This document shows positions 11,023 to 21,705 of a stretch of 64,000 nucleotides of DNA, in pieces. This DNA comes from Tupaia tana (taxonomy: Eukaryota; Chordata; Mammalia; Scandentia; Tupaiidae): the NCBI GenBank assembly GCA_026018925.1, contig JAKSZU010000009.1, positions 74,744,041-74,808,040 of the forward strand. The letters are read 5' to 3'. A program made the translations under genes and the position numbers. Every line of letters starts with the position of its first letter. Position 1 is the stretch's first letter. The notes below the pieces were generated by a model, which saw nothing but the letters and a program-made list of their open reading frames with translations, made no database searches and had not been told where the DNA came from.

Positions 11023-12425
11023 TTAGATTATTATTATTCACATTTTAATTTTTTATTATTATTTATGCATTAAATCATTATACATAATTTATATTCTGAA
11101 GAGACTTTACCCAGCATTATATACACCTCAGCCCAGCCCAGTTGAGACCATAATACACCTTCTGTTCAACAGATAATAAATCTTATCTGTGTCCCACAAG
11201 TGTTTTACCTTTCCATTTATCCCCCAAATTTCCTATGCTCTTCCCCTCCCACACTCTCTTTTCACTTTATCTCTAGTATCCATAACAATTTTTAATACTT
11301 TTATGTTCTCCAGTCTTTCAGTCTCTACTATAGAGTGTGGATAATTGGTATATGTTAAGAGGAGACATGCAATGTCTCTTTTATAGCCTGACTTGCTTCA
11401 CTCAGCAACAAATCTTACATATTTTTCCACTTACTATCAAATTCCAGGGCTTTTTTATGGCTGAATAGTATTCCATGGAGTATATGTGCCACAATTTTTC
11501 AATCCATTCATCTGTCTGTGGACATTTGGATTGGTTCCATGTCTTAGCAATTGTGAATAATGCTGCAATGAAAATTGTTGTGCAAGCACTTTTCCAACTG
11601 AGTGCTCTCCTGTCCTTTGGATAGAAAACCCAGGAGTGGAAATGCTGGTAGTTCTATATGAAGGTCTATGGTACATGATAGTTCTATTTGAAGGTCTTTG
11701 AGGAACCTCCATATTGTTCTCCACAGAGCTGGACCAATTTACATTTCCACCAACAGTTTAGGAGTGTTCCCCTTTCACCACATTCCCTCCAGCACTTATC
11801 ATTATTTGTTTTTTTAATCTTCGCCATTCTGACTGGGGTTAGGTGGTATCTCATTGTTTTTTTTTTTTTTTTTTCTTGAGAGTCTTTTGCTATAGGACGT
11901 GTGTGCTCGCCAGACAGACAGAGAGAGACAGAGAGATAGAAAGCAGGAAATCACCCCCCAGGGGGGATGGCCACGCCGCAATCCATTCTCCTCCGTTCTC
12001 CTCCCAGGATCTTAGGCGCACACACACACATGCGCCCGGCGTGAGTTTTAAGACACCGGGTCCGGGACGAGAACTGCGGTCTACTATATGGGAGTCCAGT
12101 GACATAGCCATTACGCTAACTGCTGGTCCCTCTCATTGTGGTTTTGATCTGCATCTCCCTTACAATGAGGAATGTTGAGCATTTTTTTCATATGCTTTGT
12201 GGCTGTTCATATGTCTTCCTTAGAGAGTTATTTTATTAAGCTCATTTTCCCATCTATTAATTGGGTTAATCATTTTCTTCGGGTCAGCTGCTTGAGTTTC
12301 CTGTGTATTCTGGTTATCAGTCCCTTATCTGAGGCACAGTTAACAAAAATTCTCTCCCAATGGGAGTGGGGTTGTTGATTCACACTAATTACAGTGTTCT
12401 TTGCAGAAATGCAGTGTGATCATTC
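11023..12425 (-). mobile_element. 5'-truncated L1, 3' UTR and ORF2 C-terminus
   Basis: Minus-strand 3' UTR (11023-11330) followed by the ORF2 C-terminal region, with a 89-codon open piece at 11455-11724. A SINE at 11858-12130 interrupts it. The L1 ends near 12425 in ORF2 sequence equivalent to 3480-3500 of L1-A. Confidence 0.85.
11858..12130 (-). mobile_element. tRNA-derived SINE, long form
   Basis: A 16-T run is followed by the SINE body, with the tRNA head on the right. The host ORF2 sequence ggtatctcattg is interrupted and resumes at tctcattgtggttttgatc (12131), giving a target duplication of about 9 bp. CpGs are partly retained, suggesting relative youth. Confidence 0.9.
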
Positions 12426-12437
12426 CCAATACAGGAA

Positions 12438-12512
12438 TGATTTCTCACTTTTCCTTTCACTGTCTCTGTCTCTCTCTCTTTTCTGCAAGTGCACTCATCC
12501 TAAGGCAAAGAA
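12438..12512 (+). mobile_element. 3' fragment of a SINE, plus strand
   Basis: The segment tgatttctcacttttcctttcactgtctctgtctctctc resembles the plus-strand 3' third of the long SINE. It lacks the tRNA head. It sits tail-to-tail with the next SINE. Confidence 0.6.
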
Positions 12513-12529
12513 AAAATACTCAGAAGAGT

Positions 12530-12794
12530 TTTTAGTTTTATTTATTTATTTTTGCATTTGGATGACAGCACTTGCAGAAGAGAGGGAGAGAGAGGGAGAG
12601 AGAGAGAGTGAGAGGAAAAGTGAGAAATCACCTCCCTATGGGGATTGATCACACTGCCTTTCTTCTCTACTCTCCACTTGTAATCTTGGACATGCACTCA
12701 AATGTGCCTGGCGTTCATTTTGAAGCCAGTGGATCTGGGACTCAAACTGTAGTTGGCCATGCAATGAAACTGATCCACCATCTGCTGGTCCCTT
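12530..12794 (-). mobile_element. tRNA-derived SINE, minus strand, diverged
   Basis: A T-rich end, a GA-rich block (gagagggagagagagggagag), then ggtctgggactcaaactg-type head and ctgctggtccc at the right. Its divergence is higher than that of the 11858 copy. Confidence 0.8.
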
Positions 12795-13236
12795 TTGTAA
12801 TCCTTCAAATTTGATAATGTAACAATAAAATAAATTATTTTCCATTAATCTCTATCCTCTGGACCACAAAGTGCACTCTTCAGATTTACAACTCTTTTTC
12901 TTACATTAGTTCAGAGAACTTTTTTTTTCTTATATCTTCTAGTATCTTTTCTGTTCCATTTGTAGAGTCAAAGTTTTTCTCTTTTAGCAATAACCTTATT
13001 AGATTATATTTGTTCTCTATCTTGATAATTTTATTCCTAATTACTTTGATTTCTTTGTTTTTAGCCTCTGCATTTACTGTGATTGTCTCAGAATTTTTCC
13101 ATATTATTAAGTTTATTTTTTGCAATTCTCTTGCATTTCTTACTTTTTATACTTTATTATTTTTTAGCTGGTGACTTCTTTATGTATTTGTTTATTTTCT
13201 TTTAGTTTGGGTCTCATTTTTTTGTTTTGATTTTTT
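12795..13236. other. Unassigned AT-rich stretch
   Basis: There is no firm assignment. A 74-codon minus-strand open stretch (12901-13125) is Lys/Ile/Asn-rich, as expected of AT-rich DNA. It could be part of a very old L1 ORF1, but no diagnostic motif was seen. Confidence 0.35.
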
Positions 13237-14738
13237 TGAAGAATAAATACATTTCATTTTATTTTAATTTATTTTATACATTCAATCACATACATCACTT
13301 AGGTTATTAAATGAATGTTCCAACATGAATACATTTCTCACCAGTCCAGTTTGGAATACTATACACATTATCATCAACAGATAATAACCAATTTCTTTGT
13401 TCCATAAATGCCTTGTCTCTCTATTTTTCTCCTTAATGTCTTTCCTCAGACTCTCCTCCTTTTCCCACCCTCTTCCCACATTGTATCTGGTATCTATAGC
13501 CATTTTCTGTTTCTATACCCTCTAAACTTTCAGTTTTGACTACAGAGTGTGGACAGTCAGTATATATTAAGAGGAGACATATAATGTCTCTCCAGTGTTT
13601 TCTGATTACCAGTCCCTTATCAGGGGGTAGAGTTTACAAAAATATCCTCCCATTCCAGGGGTTGTCAATTGAAGCTAATTACTGTGTCTTGCCATGCAGA
13701 AACTTCTTATTCTGATATAATCTCACTTGTTTATTTTTGGGATTATTGCTTGTGCATTGGGGGTCTTCTCTGAGAACTCTTAGCCTACCCCAATGTCTCC
13801 AAGTTGTTTCCAACAGTAGTTTTATAGTTTGAAGTCTTAGATTTAGATCTTTGAACAACTTTGAGATGATTTTTGTCAATGGTCAGAGGTAAGGGTTCAG
13901 ATTCAGATTTCTGCAGGTGGATATGCAGTTTTTCCAGCACCATTTGCTAAAGCGGTTTTCTTTTACACTGGAATAACTGATATCCTTTGTCAAAAATCAG
14001 TTGGCTATACATTTTGGGGTTTATTTCTGGGATCTCCATTCTATTCCATTGGTCCACATGTCTGTGTTTGTGCCAATACCATGCTGTTTTAACTATCACA
14101 GTTTTATAGTATATTTTGTGGTCAGGGAGGGAGAGGCCATCCACTCTAGTACTCCAGCATTCTTGTACCGGATTGCTTTGTCAATATGAAGTCCTTTATG
14201 ACTCTAGGCAAATTTTATGATTGTGTTTTCTAGATCTGTGAAGAATGACTCTGGTACTTTGGGATTGCGTTAAATATGTAGATTATTTGGGTTTAATTGC
14301 CATTTTGATTATATTAATTCTTCCAATTCAGGAACATGGAATGTCCTTCTTTTTTTGTGACATTTTCAATTTCTTTTTTTAGCTTCTCATAGTTTCATTG
14401 TGGAGCTCTTTAAATTCTTTGGTTAGATTTATTCCTGGGTATCTTACACTTTTAGTGGCTGTAGTAAATGGAATTACTTTCTTCTGCTCTATCTCAGTCT
14501 GCTTGGTGTTCATATATAGAAATGCTATAGATTTCTGTATTTTGATTTTCTATCCTGCCACTTTACTGTATTCATTTATTAGTTCCAGGATTTTATCATG
14601 GATACTATAGGGTCTTCCATGTACATAATCATCTGCAAAAAGAGATAATTTCACCCCTTCTTTTCCTATCTGAATGCCTTTCATTTTATTCTATTTAATG
14701 ATTGCATTGGCATGGACTTCCAGTACTATATTGAAAAG
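13237..14738 (-). mobile_element. L1, 5'-truncated, with internal ORF2 deletion
   Basis: The 3' UTR (13237-13530) runs into the ORF2 C-terminus, then at about 13592 jumps to ORF2 sequence that lies about 640 bp further upstream in L1-B. This removes roughly the last 210 codons. The thumb and RT regions follow to 14738, where the element meets the 5' UTR of L1-G. Open pieces at 13679-13879 and 13947-14144 show [15 protein letters not shown] and [13 protein letters not shown]. Confidence 0.85.
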
Positions 14739-14766
14739 GAGTGGACTCTAGACTCAGCACAGTCAT

Positions 14767-15480
14767 GGCAGAAAGCTGCTAGGCATCTCCACCTTTGCTG
14801 TTTTTGGCCTCAGGGTTCAACTTCACAGCTGTGAAGCCTCCTCTGGCTAGTGTCCCCTGTCCCAGACCCAAAACCAGCTAGGGCAGAAAGCTGCTAGACA
14901 TCTCCACCTTTGCTTGTTTTTGGCCTCAGGGTTCAACTTCACATCTGTGAAGCGTCTCCCAGCTAGTGTCTCTGGCCCAGACCCAGCACCAGCCAGGTAG
15001 GATAGCTGCTTTGCTCCCTTGTGTTCTACTCTACCCCTTCTAACTATTTTTCCTTTTTGAAAAACACCTCTCTGTCATTCTTGGCACTTTCTCTTGTTAA
15101 TCTCAGTCTTTTTTCTCACCTAGGGCAGAAAGCTGCTAGGCATCTCCACCTTTGCCTGTTTTTAGTCTCGGGGTTCAACTTCATGGCTCTGAAGTCTCTC
15201 ACAACTAGTGTCCCCTGTGAGACCCAGCACCCACCAGGAAAGAAAACTGCTAAGAATCTCCACCTTTGCCTGTTTGCAGCCTCAGGGTTCAATTTCATGG
15301 CTGTGAAGTCTCTCCGGCTAGTGCCCCCTGTCCCAGATACAGCACCAGCCAGGGCAAAAAGCAGTTAGGCATATTCATCTTTGCCTGCTTTTGGTCTGGA
15401 GGTTCAACTTCATGGCTGTGAAGTCTCCCACAGCTAGTGTTCTCCATCCTAGACCCAGCACCAGCCAGGTAGGATAGCTG
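14767..15480 (+). promoter_or_regulatory. L1-G 5' UTR tandem monomers (~115 bp)
   Basis: Five copies of a unit starting gcagaaagctgctaggcatc and ending agacccagcaccagccag begin near 14767, 14881, 15123, 15238 and 15353. Two units form block 1, a 120-bp linker (15001-15121) starting gatagctgctttgctccc follows, and three units form block 2 ending with a related tail (gtaggatagctg at 15467). The position directly 5' of ORF1 suggests promoter monomers. The unit is unrelated to the 202-bp type. Confidence 0.8.
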
Positions 15481-15886
15481 TTTTTCATCCCAATTTTATT
15501 TTTTGTAAAGTGATTTTCCCCTCTTTTTTTGAGAAATTTTATTCTTTTTCCCTCACCCTCTCTCCCTATTTCTATTTCCTACTTTATTTTTCTTTATTGT
15601 ACTTTTCTGTTTTACTTCTCAGCCCCTACCCTCTGCCTAGAGACGATTAGGTGCATAGTAGCTAACCATCTGAGCATTGAGAGTTTTAGAGAATTACTTG
15701 CACATAACTGTGGTGGTTGCAAAAATAGTTAAATACCCTTTACAAATCTGATTGTAAAACTCCTCCTGAGATTCTCTCATTTGACGACTTAATAGGAGGG
15801 AGAAAATAACACCAAATTACTTCACAGTGGGGGAAACACACAGAATCCCTCTCCAACAAATTGACAAGAAGTGAATACATTACCAA

Positions 15887-16487
15887 ATGACTAAAACTTG
15901 AAGAAAAACCTCAAGGATAAGAGAAACAAGTAGTACTTCTCCACAAAGGGAACAATGTAACCTATCTCCAAGTAGGGAAAATTTAGAGCATATTACCAAA
16001 ATGTCAGAAAAAGAATTTAGAATATTTATGGAAATAAAATTATATGAGATGCAAGAGAAAAGAGATATTGAGCTCCAATAGATGAGGAAGTCTTTCCATG
16101 ATATGAAAGAAGAATTGGACACCATTAAAAAGAACTAAATGGAACTGTTAGATATGAAGGCTATAAGACAGAAAATTAAAAACTCCCTTGAAGGTATTAA
16201 AATCAGACTAGACTATGCAGGAGATCAAATTTAGGAAGTAGAAGAAAAAAATAAACAATCACCTAGAAAAATTATTATAAATACTGAGAAAACAGCCAAG
16301 AAAACCAAGGATAATGCATGAGAAAAAATAGATACCATGAAACGTCGAAAGATACAAATAATTGGTATCCTAAAAGGTGAAGAAACTAATAAGGGCATTG
16401 TTAATATATTCCACAAAATCCTAAAAAAGAACTTTCCAAGTCTAGAGGGGCACTCAAACATCCAGACCCAAGAAATACAAAGACTCA
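15887..16487 (+). pseudogene. L1-G ORF1, C-terminally deleted
   Basis: The L1 RNA-binding protein reading starts at an ATG near 15887 and contains the coiled-coil part (KLYEMQEKRDIELQ) with several stops. The last part, in the 16337-16525 open stretch, runs through HSNIQTQEIQR and then switches directly into ORF2 sequence (LTEWIKNQKPSIC). The ORF1 C-terminal domain is therefore absent. Confidence 0.8.
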
Positions 16488-18750
16488 CTGAATGGATTAA
16501 AAATCAGAAACCCTCCATCTGCTGACTACAAGAAAACCATCTCAGGGATAAAGACATTTATAGACTTAAAGTGAAGAGGTGAAAAAAGGTTTCCCATGCA
16601 AATGAAAACCAAAAAAAGAGCAGGAGTCACTATACTGATTTCGGACAAAATAGACTTTAAGACAAAAACTGTAAGAAAAGACAAATACAGGCATTATATA
16701 GTAGTAAAAGTGCTAATTCTCCAAGAAAAGATACTGGTTATAAATATATATGCACTGAATTCAGGAGCACCCAAATATGTAAAGAAAAGACTGCTAGATC
16801 TAAAAGGAGAGATAGACTGCAACACTATTGTTGGAGATCTCAACACTCCATTATCTCCTCTAGAAAGGTCAATGAGACAAAAAATAAACTAAGAGACTCA
16901 GGACCTAAATGATACTATAAAACAAATGGATTTGATATACATCTATAAAACTTTCCACCCACAAAAACCCAAAATTTACATTTTCCCCAACCCCACATGG
17001 TACTTTTTCAAAGATTGATCACATAATAGGGCGCAAACCAGCCTTTACAGATTCAAAAGGAAAGAAACTATATCCAGCATCTTCTCTGACCATGATGGAA
17101 TTAAACTAGGTATTAATATCAGGAAAAGCCCTAGAAAATGTACAAATACATGGAAATGAAATAACCTACTTCTGAATGACTCTGTGACTACTGCAGAGAT
17201 TAAGACAGAAATCAAAAGATTCTTAGAAACTAATGATAATAAATACAAAATCTTCCTTAATTTACGGAATACTGCAAAAGCAGTCATAAGACGGAACTTC
17301 ATAGTAACTAGTGCACACAAGAAAAAGATGGAAAGGTGACAAAGGACAACCTATCAGCATGCCTTGGGTAATTGGAAAAAGAACAACAAAAAAAATCCAA
17401 AAAATGCTAGGAGAAAAGAAATAATAAATGTTCGAGCAGAATAGATGAAATAGAAAATAAGCCAACTATTCAGAAAATAAGTGAAAGCAAAAGCTGTTTC
17501 ATTGAAAATATAAACAAGATTGACCCAGCACTAGCCAGACTAATCAAAAAGAAGAGAGAAAGGAACCAAATAAGTCAAATTCACAATGAATCAGGCAACA
17601 TTAAAACAGACATAACAGAAATACAAAACATTATTACAGGATATTATGAGCGACTATATGCCAAAAAAGAAGAAACTTGGATGAGATGGATAAATTCCTG
17701 GACACATATAATATTCTAAGATTGACTCAGGAGGACATAGAAAGCCTAAATAGACCTATAATAAGCAACGAGATTGAATCAGTAATAAAAAACCTACAAA
17801 AAAAAATAAAAATCCGGACACTGATGGCTGCATTGCTGAATTTTATAAAACTTTTAAAGAAGAGGTAAACCACATCCTACTCACACTGTTTCTAGAGATC
17901 CGAAAGGAAACAACCCTTCCTAATTCATTCTATGAAGCTTCCATTATCCTCATTCTCAAAACAGATAAAGATACAACAGAAAAGGAAAACTACAGACTTA
18001 TATCTCTGATGAATGTAAATGCAAAAATTCTCAACAAAATACTTCCTAACCATATTCAATAGCATATAAAAAAGATTATTCATCACGACCAGGAAGGCTT
18101 TATTCCAGGGATGCAAGAGTGGTTCACTTCATGCAAAGCCATAAATGTAATACACTATATTTACAGAAAGAATGATAAAAACCATGTGATCATTTCAATC
18201 GATGCAGAAAAAGCATTTGACAAAATATAACATGGCTTTATGATCAAGACTCAGTAAAACTGGCATAGAAGGACCATTTCTCAGCCTAATAAAAGTCATT
18301 TATGAAAAACCTACAGCTGGGGCCAGCAGTTAGTGTAATGGCTACGTCGCTGGACTCCCACGTAGTCTGCCGTGGTTCGCGTCCCGGACCCGGTGGCTTA
18401 AAACTCACGCGGGGCGCGTGTGCATGCATGCCCAAGATCCCAAGAGGAGAATAGAGGAGAAGGGATTGTGGCATGGCCATCCCCTCTGGGGGGTGATTTC
18501 TCGCTTTCTATATCTATATCTCTCTCTGTCTGTCTGGCAAGCGCACGTGCCCTATAGAAAAAAAATTTTAAAAATTAAAAAAAAAGAAAAACCTACAGCT
18601 AATATTATACTTAATGGGGAAAAGCTTTCAGCTTTTCCCCTAAAAACTGGTACAAGGCAAGGCTGCCCACTTTCTCTGCTCCTATTCAATATAGTACTGG
18701 AAGTTCTAGCCAATGTGATCAGACAAGTGAAGGAAATAAAAGGCATCCCA
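16488..18750 (+). pseudogene. L1-G ORF2, N- and C-terminally truncated
   Basis: This reads from the endonuclease N-terminal region (WIKNQKPSIC) through GDLNTPLSPLERS (in the 98-codon piece at 16596-16892), the linker, RT start ([22 protein letters not shown]) and [20 protein letters not shown] near 18700. Stops and frameshifts occur throughout. It ends before the catalytic FADD box and has a SINE inserted at 18319. Confidence 0.85.
18319..18585 (+). mobile_element. tRNA-derived SINE, long form, CpG-rich young copy
   Basis: It starts ggggccagcagttagtgtaatgg and has a B-box-like ggttcgcgtcc, the conserved middle (gaggagaagggattgtggc), a CT-rich tail and an A-rich end. The target duplication is exact over 15 bp: gaaaaacctacagct at 18304-18318 and 18586-18600. 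Confidence 0.95.
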
Positions 18751-18774
18751 ATGTGACCATTTCATGGGAAAGTA

Positions 18775-19640
18775 ATAAATAGGCATAAGTTATCCATGAA
18801 TAAATCCACACATTGTTCTTGATGAAGAATTCAAATTAGTTACCTTAAATATGCTCAAAGAGCTAAGGAAATCATACACAAATAATTAAAGGTATTGATA
18901 AAAGTGATCTTTATAAAGAGGTAGAAATTATAGAAAAGGACAAAGTAGAAATTATAGTATTAAAATATAAAAGATGGGATAAAAATGTACTAAAAGTTTT
19001 CAACAGTAGGTTTTAGCAGGCAAAATAAATGACTGAACTTTTAGGAAAGGCAATTAAAATTACACAATCTAAGGATCAGAAAGAAAAAAGAATGAAGAAA
19101 AATAAACAAAATTAACACAGCTAAAAGTACATCTCATCAAATGTATCAACATATGAATTGTGGAAATTCCAGAAGGATTAAAGCAAAAGAAATATACAAA
19201 AAATATTTGAAGAAACAATGGCTGAAAAGTCCTTAAGTATTATTTAAATACATGAGTTTATACATATAAGAAGCTCAAAAACATCCAAAATGATTACACT
19301 AAAAAATATCTACACTGGACCCATTATATTCAAATTGTTGAAATCCAAAGAGATAAAGAAAAAATTTTGAAAGAGCCAACAGAGAAACAAATATTTACAT
19401 ACATGGAATTCTCGATAAGATTAACAGCTAATTTAACATCAGTAACAATAATGACATAAAGGGGAAGGAAGAGATAAATAGTGGAATTAAAGTATGCTAT
19501 TGAAACTTGGTTGGTATCAATTCAAACTATATTGTTATAAATGAGAATGGTAACTGTGAGCCTTATGGTACCCACTAGGAAATAATTGCTTTCATATATA
19601 CACAAAATAAATTAAAATTAAATTAAAAGTAATACACTAT
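18775..19640 (+). mobile_element. Old L1M/HAL1-like ORF1 region
   Basis: AT-rich plus-strand sequence with decayed ORF1-like segments (gaagaaacaatggctgaaaag, ggacccattatattcaaattgttg, and acatacatggaattctcgataag, the YxGxPIRL-like segment). The later part resembles sequence typical of old L1M/HAL1 elements. The family assignment is from memory of such repeats and needs alignment. Confidence 0.6.
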
Positions 19641-20130
19641 CAAAATATCAAATAGGAAGGAAGAGTACCTGTCCTAGGCTGCACCAACCTCCACCTTGAT
19701 CCTATGCACCCCAGAGTAAGAATCATCAAGGGAGAAGAAAAGACTGCCCAGCCTGTTTGATCACCCGTGCTCATCCCAGTGCAAGGGAGAAGACATGTTA
19801 TGACCTGCACCAACCACAATCTGACACATATCTGTCCCAAAACAGAGGTAGAAGGTACCACTCAGCCTGCTCTGATCCCAGCCCTACCCTCTGTCTATCC
19901 AGTAGCAAGGGAGAAGCAAAAGCCACCCAAACTGTTTGATCACCACCCTATCCCCCATCCCAGAGTGATTAAGGAGGGCCTGCATCAGCCTGTGCCAACC
20001 ATCATTCAGCTCCCATATGTCCTGGAGTGAGAAGGAATAAGGGAGAAACAAAGGATACTGGGCCTATTTTATTACTGCTGTGTCCCCATCCCAAAGTGAG
20101 GGAGGAGGGCCTGGTCCCCATGAAGTACAG
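19640..20130 (+). promoter_or_regulatory. L1-H 5' UTR imperfect tandem units
   Basis: Repeated words recur: agcctgtttgatcacc near 19751, cctgctctgatcccagcc near 19867, aaactgtttgatcacc near 19928 and gcctattttattactgc near 20060. Each has gagggagaag-type and cctgcaccaacc-type segments between. Spacing falls on multiples of about 60-66 bp. This looks like a third kind of L1 5' UTR repeat. Confidence 0.55.
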
Positions 20131-20499
20131 CATATAGCATTTGACTTGGACTACCATCAGAAACCAGTCACCTAAAAACAGGCTCTGGAGGATTTCTCAG
20201 TCCAAACCCACCCAGAATAAAAAGGTAATAAAATCCCCTCTGAAAATATGAACCCCAAATTCTCACTATGTGTACCACATTTAAACCTACAGTAGAATAG
20301 ATAAACTAGTACAGACCTAACTCACATCATGGGAAATTGCATGATCACAAAACTAGAGGACTTAGTCCAAAGAAACAGGATAAACTGAGTCACCACTAGA
20401 TACCTAAAATTTAAAGCAGAGTTCCACAAAGTGAGAAAACCAGAAAATATCTCTCCCCAAATGAAAATAGTAACTCTTCACCAAAAATAGATCAAATAT

Positions 20500-21600
20500 A
20501 AGAAACAGAAATGTCAAAAAAAAATTCAAAATATTCACTGTAACAAAACTCAGTGAGGTGCAAGAGAAAAATAACAACCAATTTCAGAAAATAAGAAAAT
20601 CATTTCATTGCTGAAGGAGGAATTCCATAAAGAAGTAGACATCTTTAAAAAGATAAAACAGAACTTCTGGATGTGAACAATAAAATGCAGAAATCAAAAC
20701 CTCCCTGAAAAATATTAATAGCAGATTAGAACATGCAGAAGAAAGAATATCTGACCTTGAAGACAAAGCCTTTGAGTTAGTACAAACCACCAAAAAGCAT
20801 GGTAAAATGACCATTGAAAATGAGGACAACATATGGTAAATCCTAGAACCCAAAAAATGGCTTAATAGCAACATAATGGATAATCTAGAAGTCAATGAAA
20901 TGGGTAAAGGCATGGAAAAATATCTTTTATGAAATATTAACTGAAAACCTTAAAAATTTAGAAAGGCATACCACATTTAGATAGAGAAAACACAAAGAAC
21001 ACAAAATACATTAAACATAAGAATACCCTCTCTAGGGACCAGCAGTTAGCATAATGGCTATGTCACTGGACTCCCACGTAGTTGACCACGGTTCGTGTCC
21101 CGGACCCAGTGGCTTAAACCCACACTGGGCGCATGTGCGTGCGTGCCCAAGATCCCGAGAGGAGAATGGAGGAGAAGGGATTGCGGCGTGGCCATCCCCC
21201 CTGGGGGGTGATTTCTTGCTTTCTATCTCTCTGTCTCTCTCTGCCTGTCTGGTGAGCACACGCACCCTATAGCATAAACCTCTTCAGAAAAAGAAAACAA
21301 ACAAAAAAAAAGAATACCCTCTCTATAGCACATTATGGCCAAATTGGTAAAAATAAAAGATAAAGACAATATTCTAAAAATGGTAAGAGAAAAAGCACTA
21401 GTTAATTATAAAGGTTACCACATTAGACTAAGATCATATCTCAACTAAAATGATGCAGACAAGGAAAGAATGAGATGACACAATTAAAACTCTGAAAGAA
21501 AAACATTTTCAGCCAAGAACACCATACCGAGCAAGATTATCTTTCAAATTGAAAAGAGAAATAAAGTCATTCCCAGATAAACAAAAGCTGAAAAAAAAAT
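20500..21600 (+). pseudogene. L1-H ORF1, decayed
   Basis: Plus-strand sequence follows the ORF1 order: N-terminal (gaaacagaaatgtcaaaaaaa), coiled coil (gaggtgcaagagaaaaataac, gaacttctggatgtgaac), and C-terminal segments near 21340-21600. No long frame remains. The interrupting SINE is flanked by perfect duplications. Confidence 0.65.
21035..21309 (+). mobile_element. tRNA-derived SINE, long form, with exact 16-bp target duplication
   Basis: It begins gggaccagcagttagcataatgg and ends in an A-rich tail. Target duplication aagaataccctctcta at 21019-21034 and 21310-21325 is exact, which fixes both ends of the SINE and gives a unit of about 275 bp with tail. Confidence 0.96.
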
Positions 21601-21624
21601 TGTCAATTATTGACATGGAACTAG

Positions 21625-21705
21625 CTCTTTTTTAAAAAATTTAAAACTTATTTCACATTTATTCAGTGAACATCATCACAGAATACAAAATGTAATTTCC
21701 CATCA
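21625..21705 (-). mobile_element. L1 3' UTR fragment of an older subfamily
   Basis: T-rich start, then attcagtgaacatcatcacagaatacaaaatg, matching 43985-44030 and 45790-45830. It is truncated at the junction with L1-I. Confidence 0.7.

Larger units (their letters stand above)
14739..18750 (+). mobile_element. L1-G: plus-strand L1 with monomer 5' UTR and ORF1/ORF2 deletion, 3'-truncated
   Basis: The 5' UTR with tandem ~115-bp units starts at about 14767, ORF1 lies at 15887-16487, then ORF2 runs to about 18750, where it stops before the catalytic FADD box. The thumb, C-terminus and 3' UTR are missing. A SINE at 18319-18585 interrupts ORF2. It is inactive. Confidence 0.88.
19640..21605 (+). mobile_element. 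L1-H: plus-strand L1 5' UTR and ORF1
   Basis: A GC-richer repeated 5' UTR (19640-20130) is followed by leader sequence and decayed ORF1 (about 20500-21600). The ORF1 C-terminal region ends near 21600 (accataccgagcaagattatctttc). A SINE at 21035-21309 interrupts ORF1. ORF2 is absent: a minus-strand L1 tail and then L1-I follow. Confidence 0.75.

Noticed and set aside
12901-13125. Novel small protein (74 codons, Lys/Ile-rich)
   Set aside because: Composition is that expected of random AT-rich DNA; no motif or promoter context.
15021-15368. 115-codon frame over the L1-G 5' UTR repeats
   Set aside because: It reads through tandem promoter monomers; the repeated peptide simply mirrors the DNA repeat and is not maintained in the other units.
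18319-18400. tRNA gene from A- and B-box-like motifs
   Set aside because: The motif belongs to a SINE head with target duplications; no cloverleaf with an intact acceptor stem is apparent. The same applies to all other SINE heads here.
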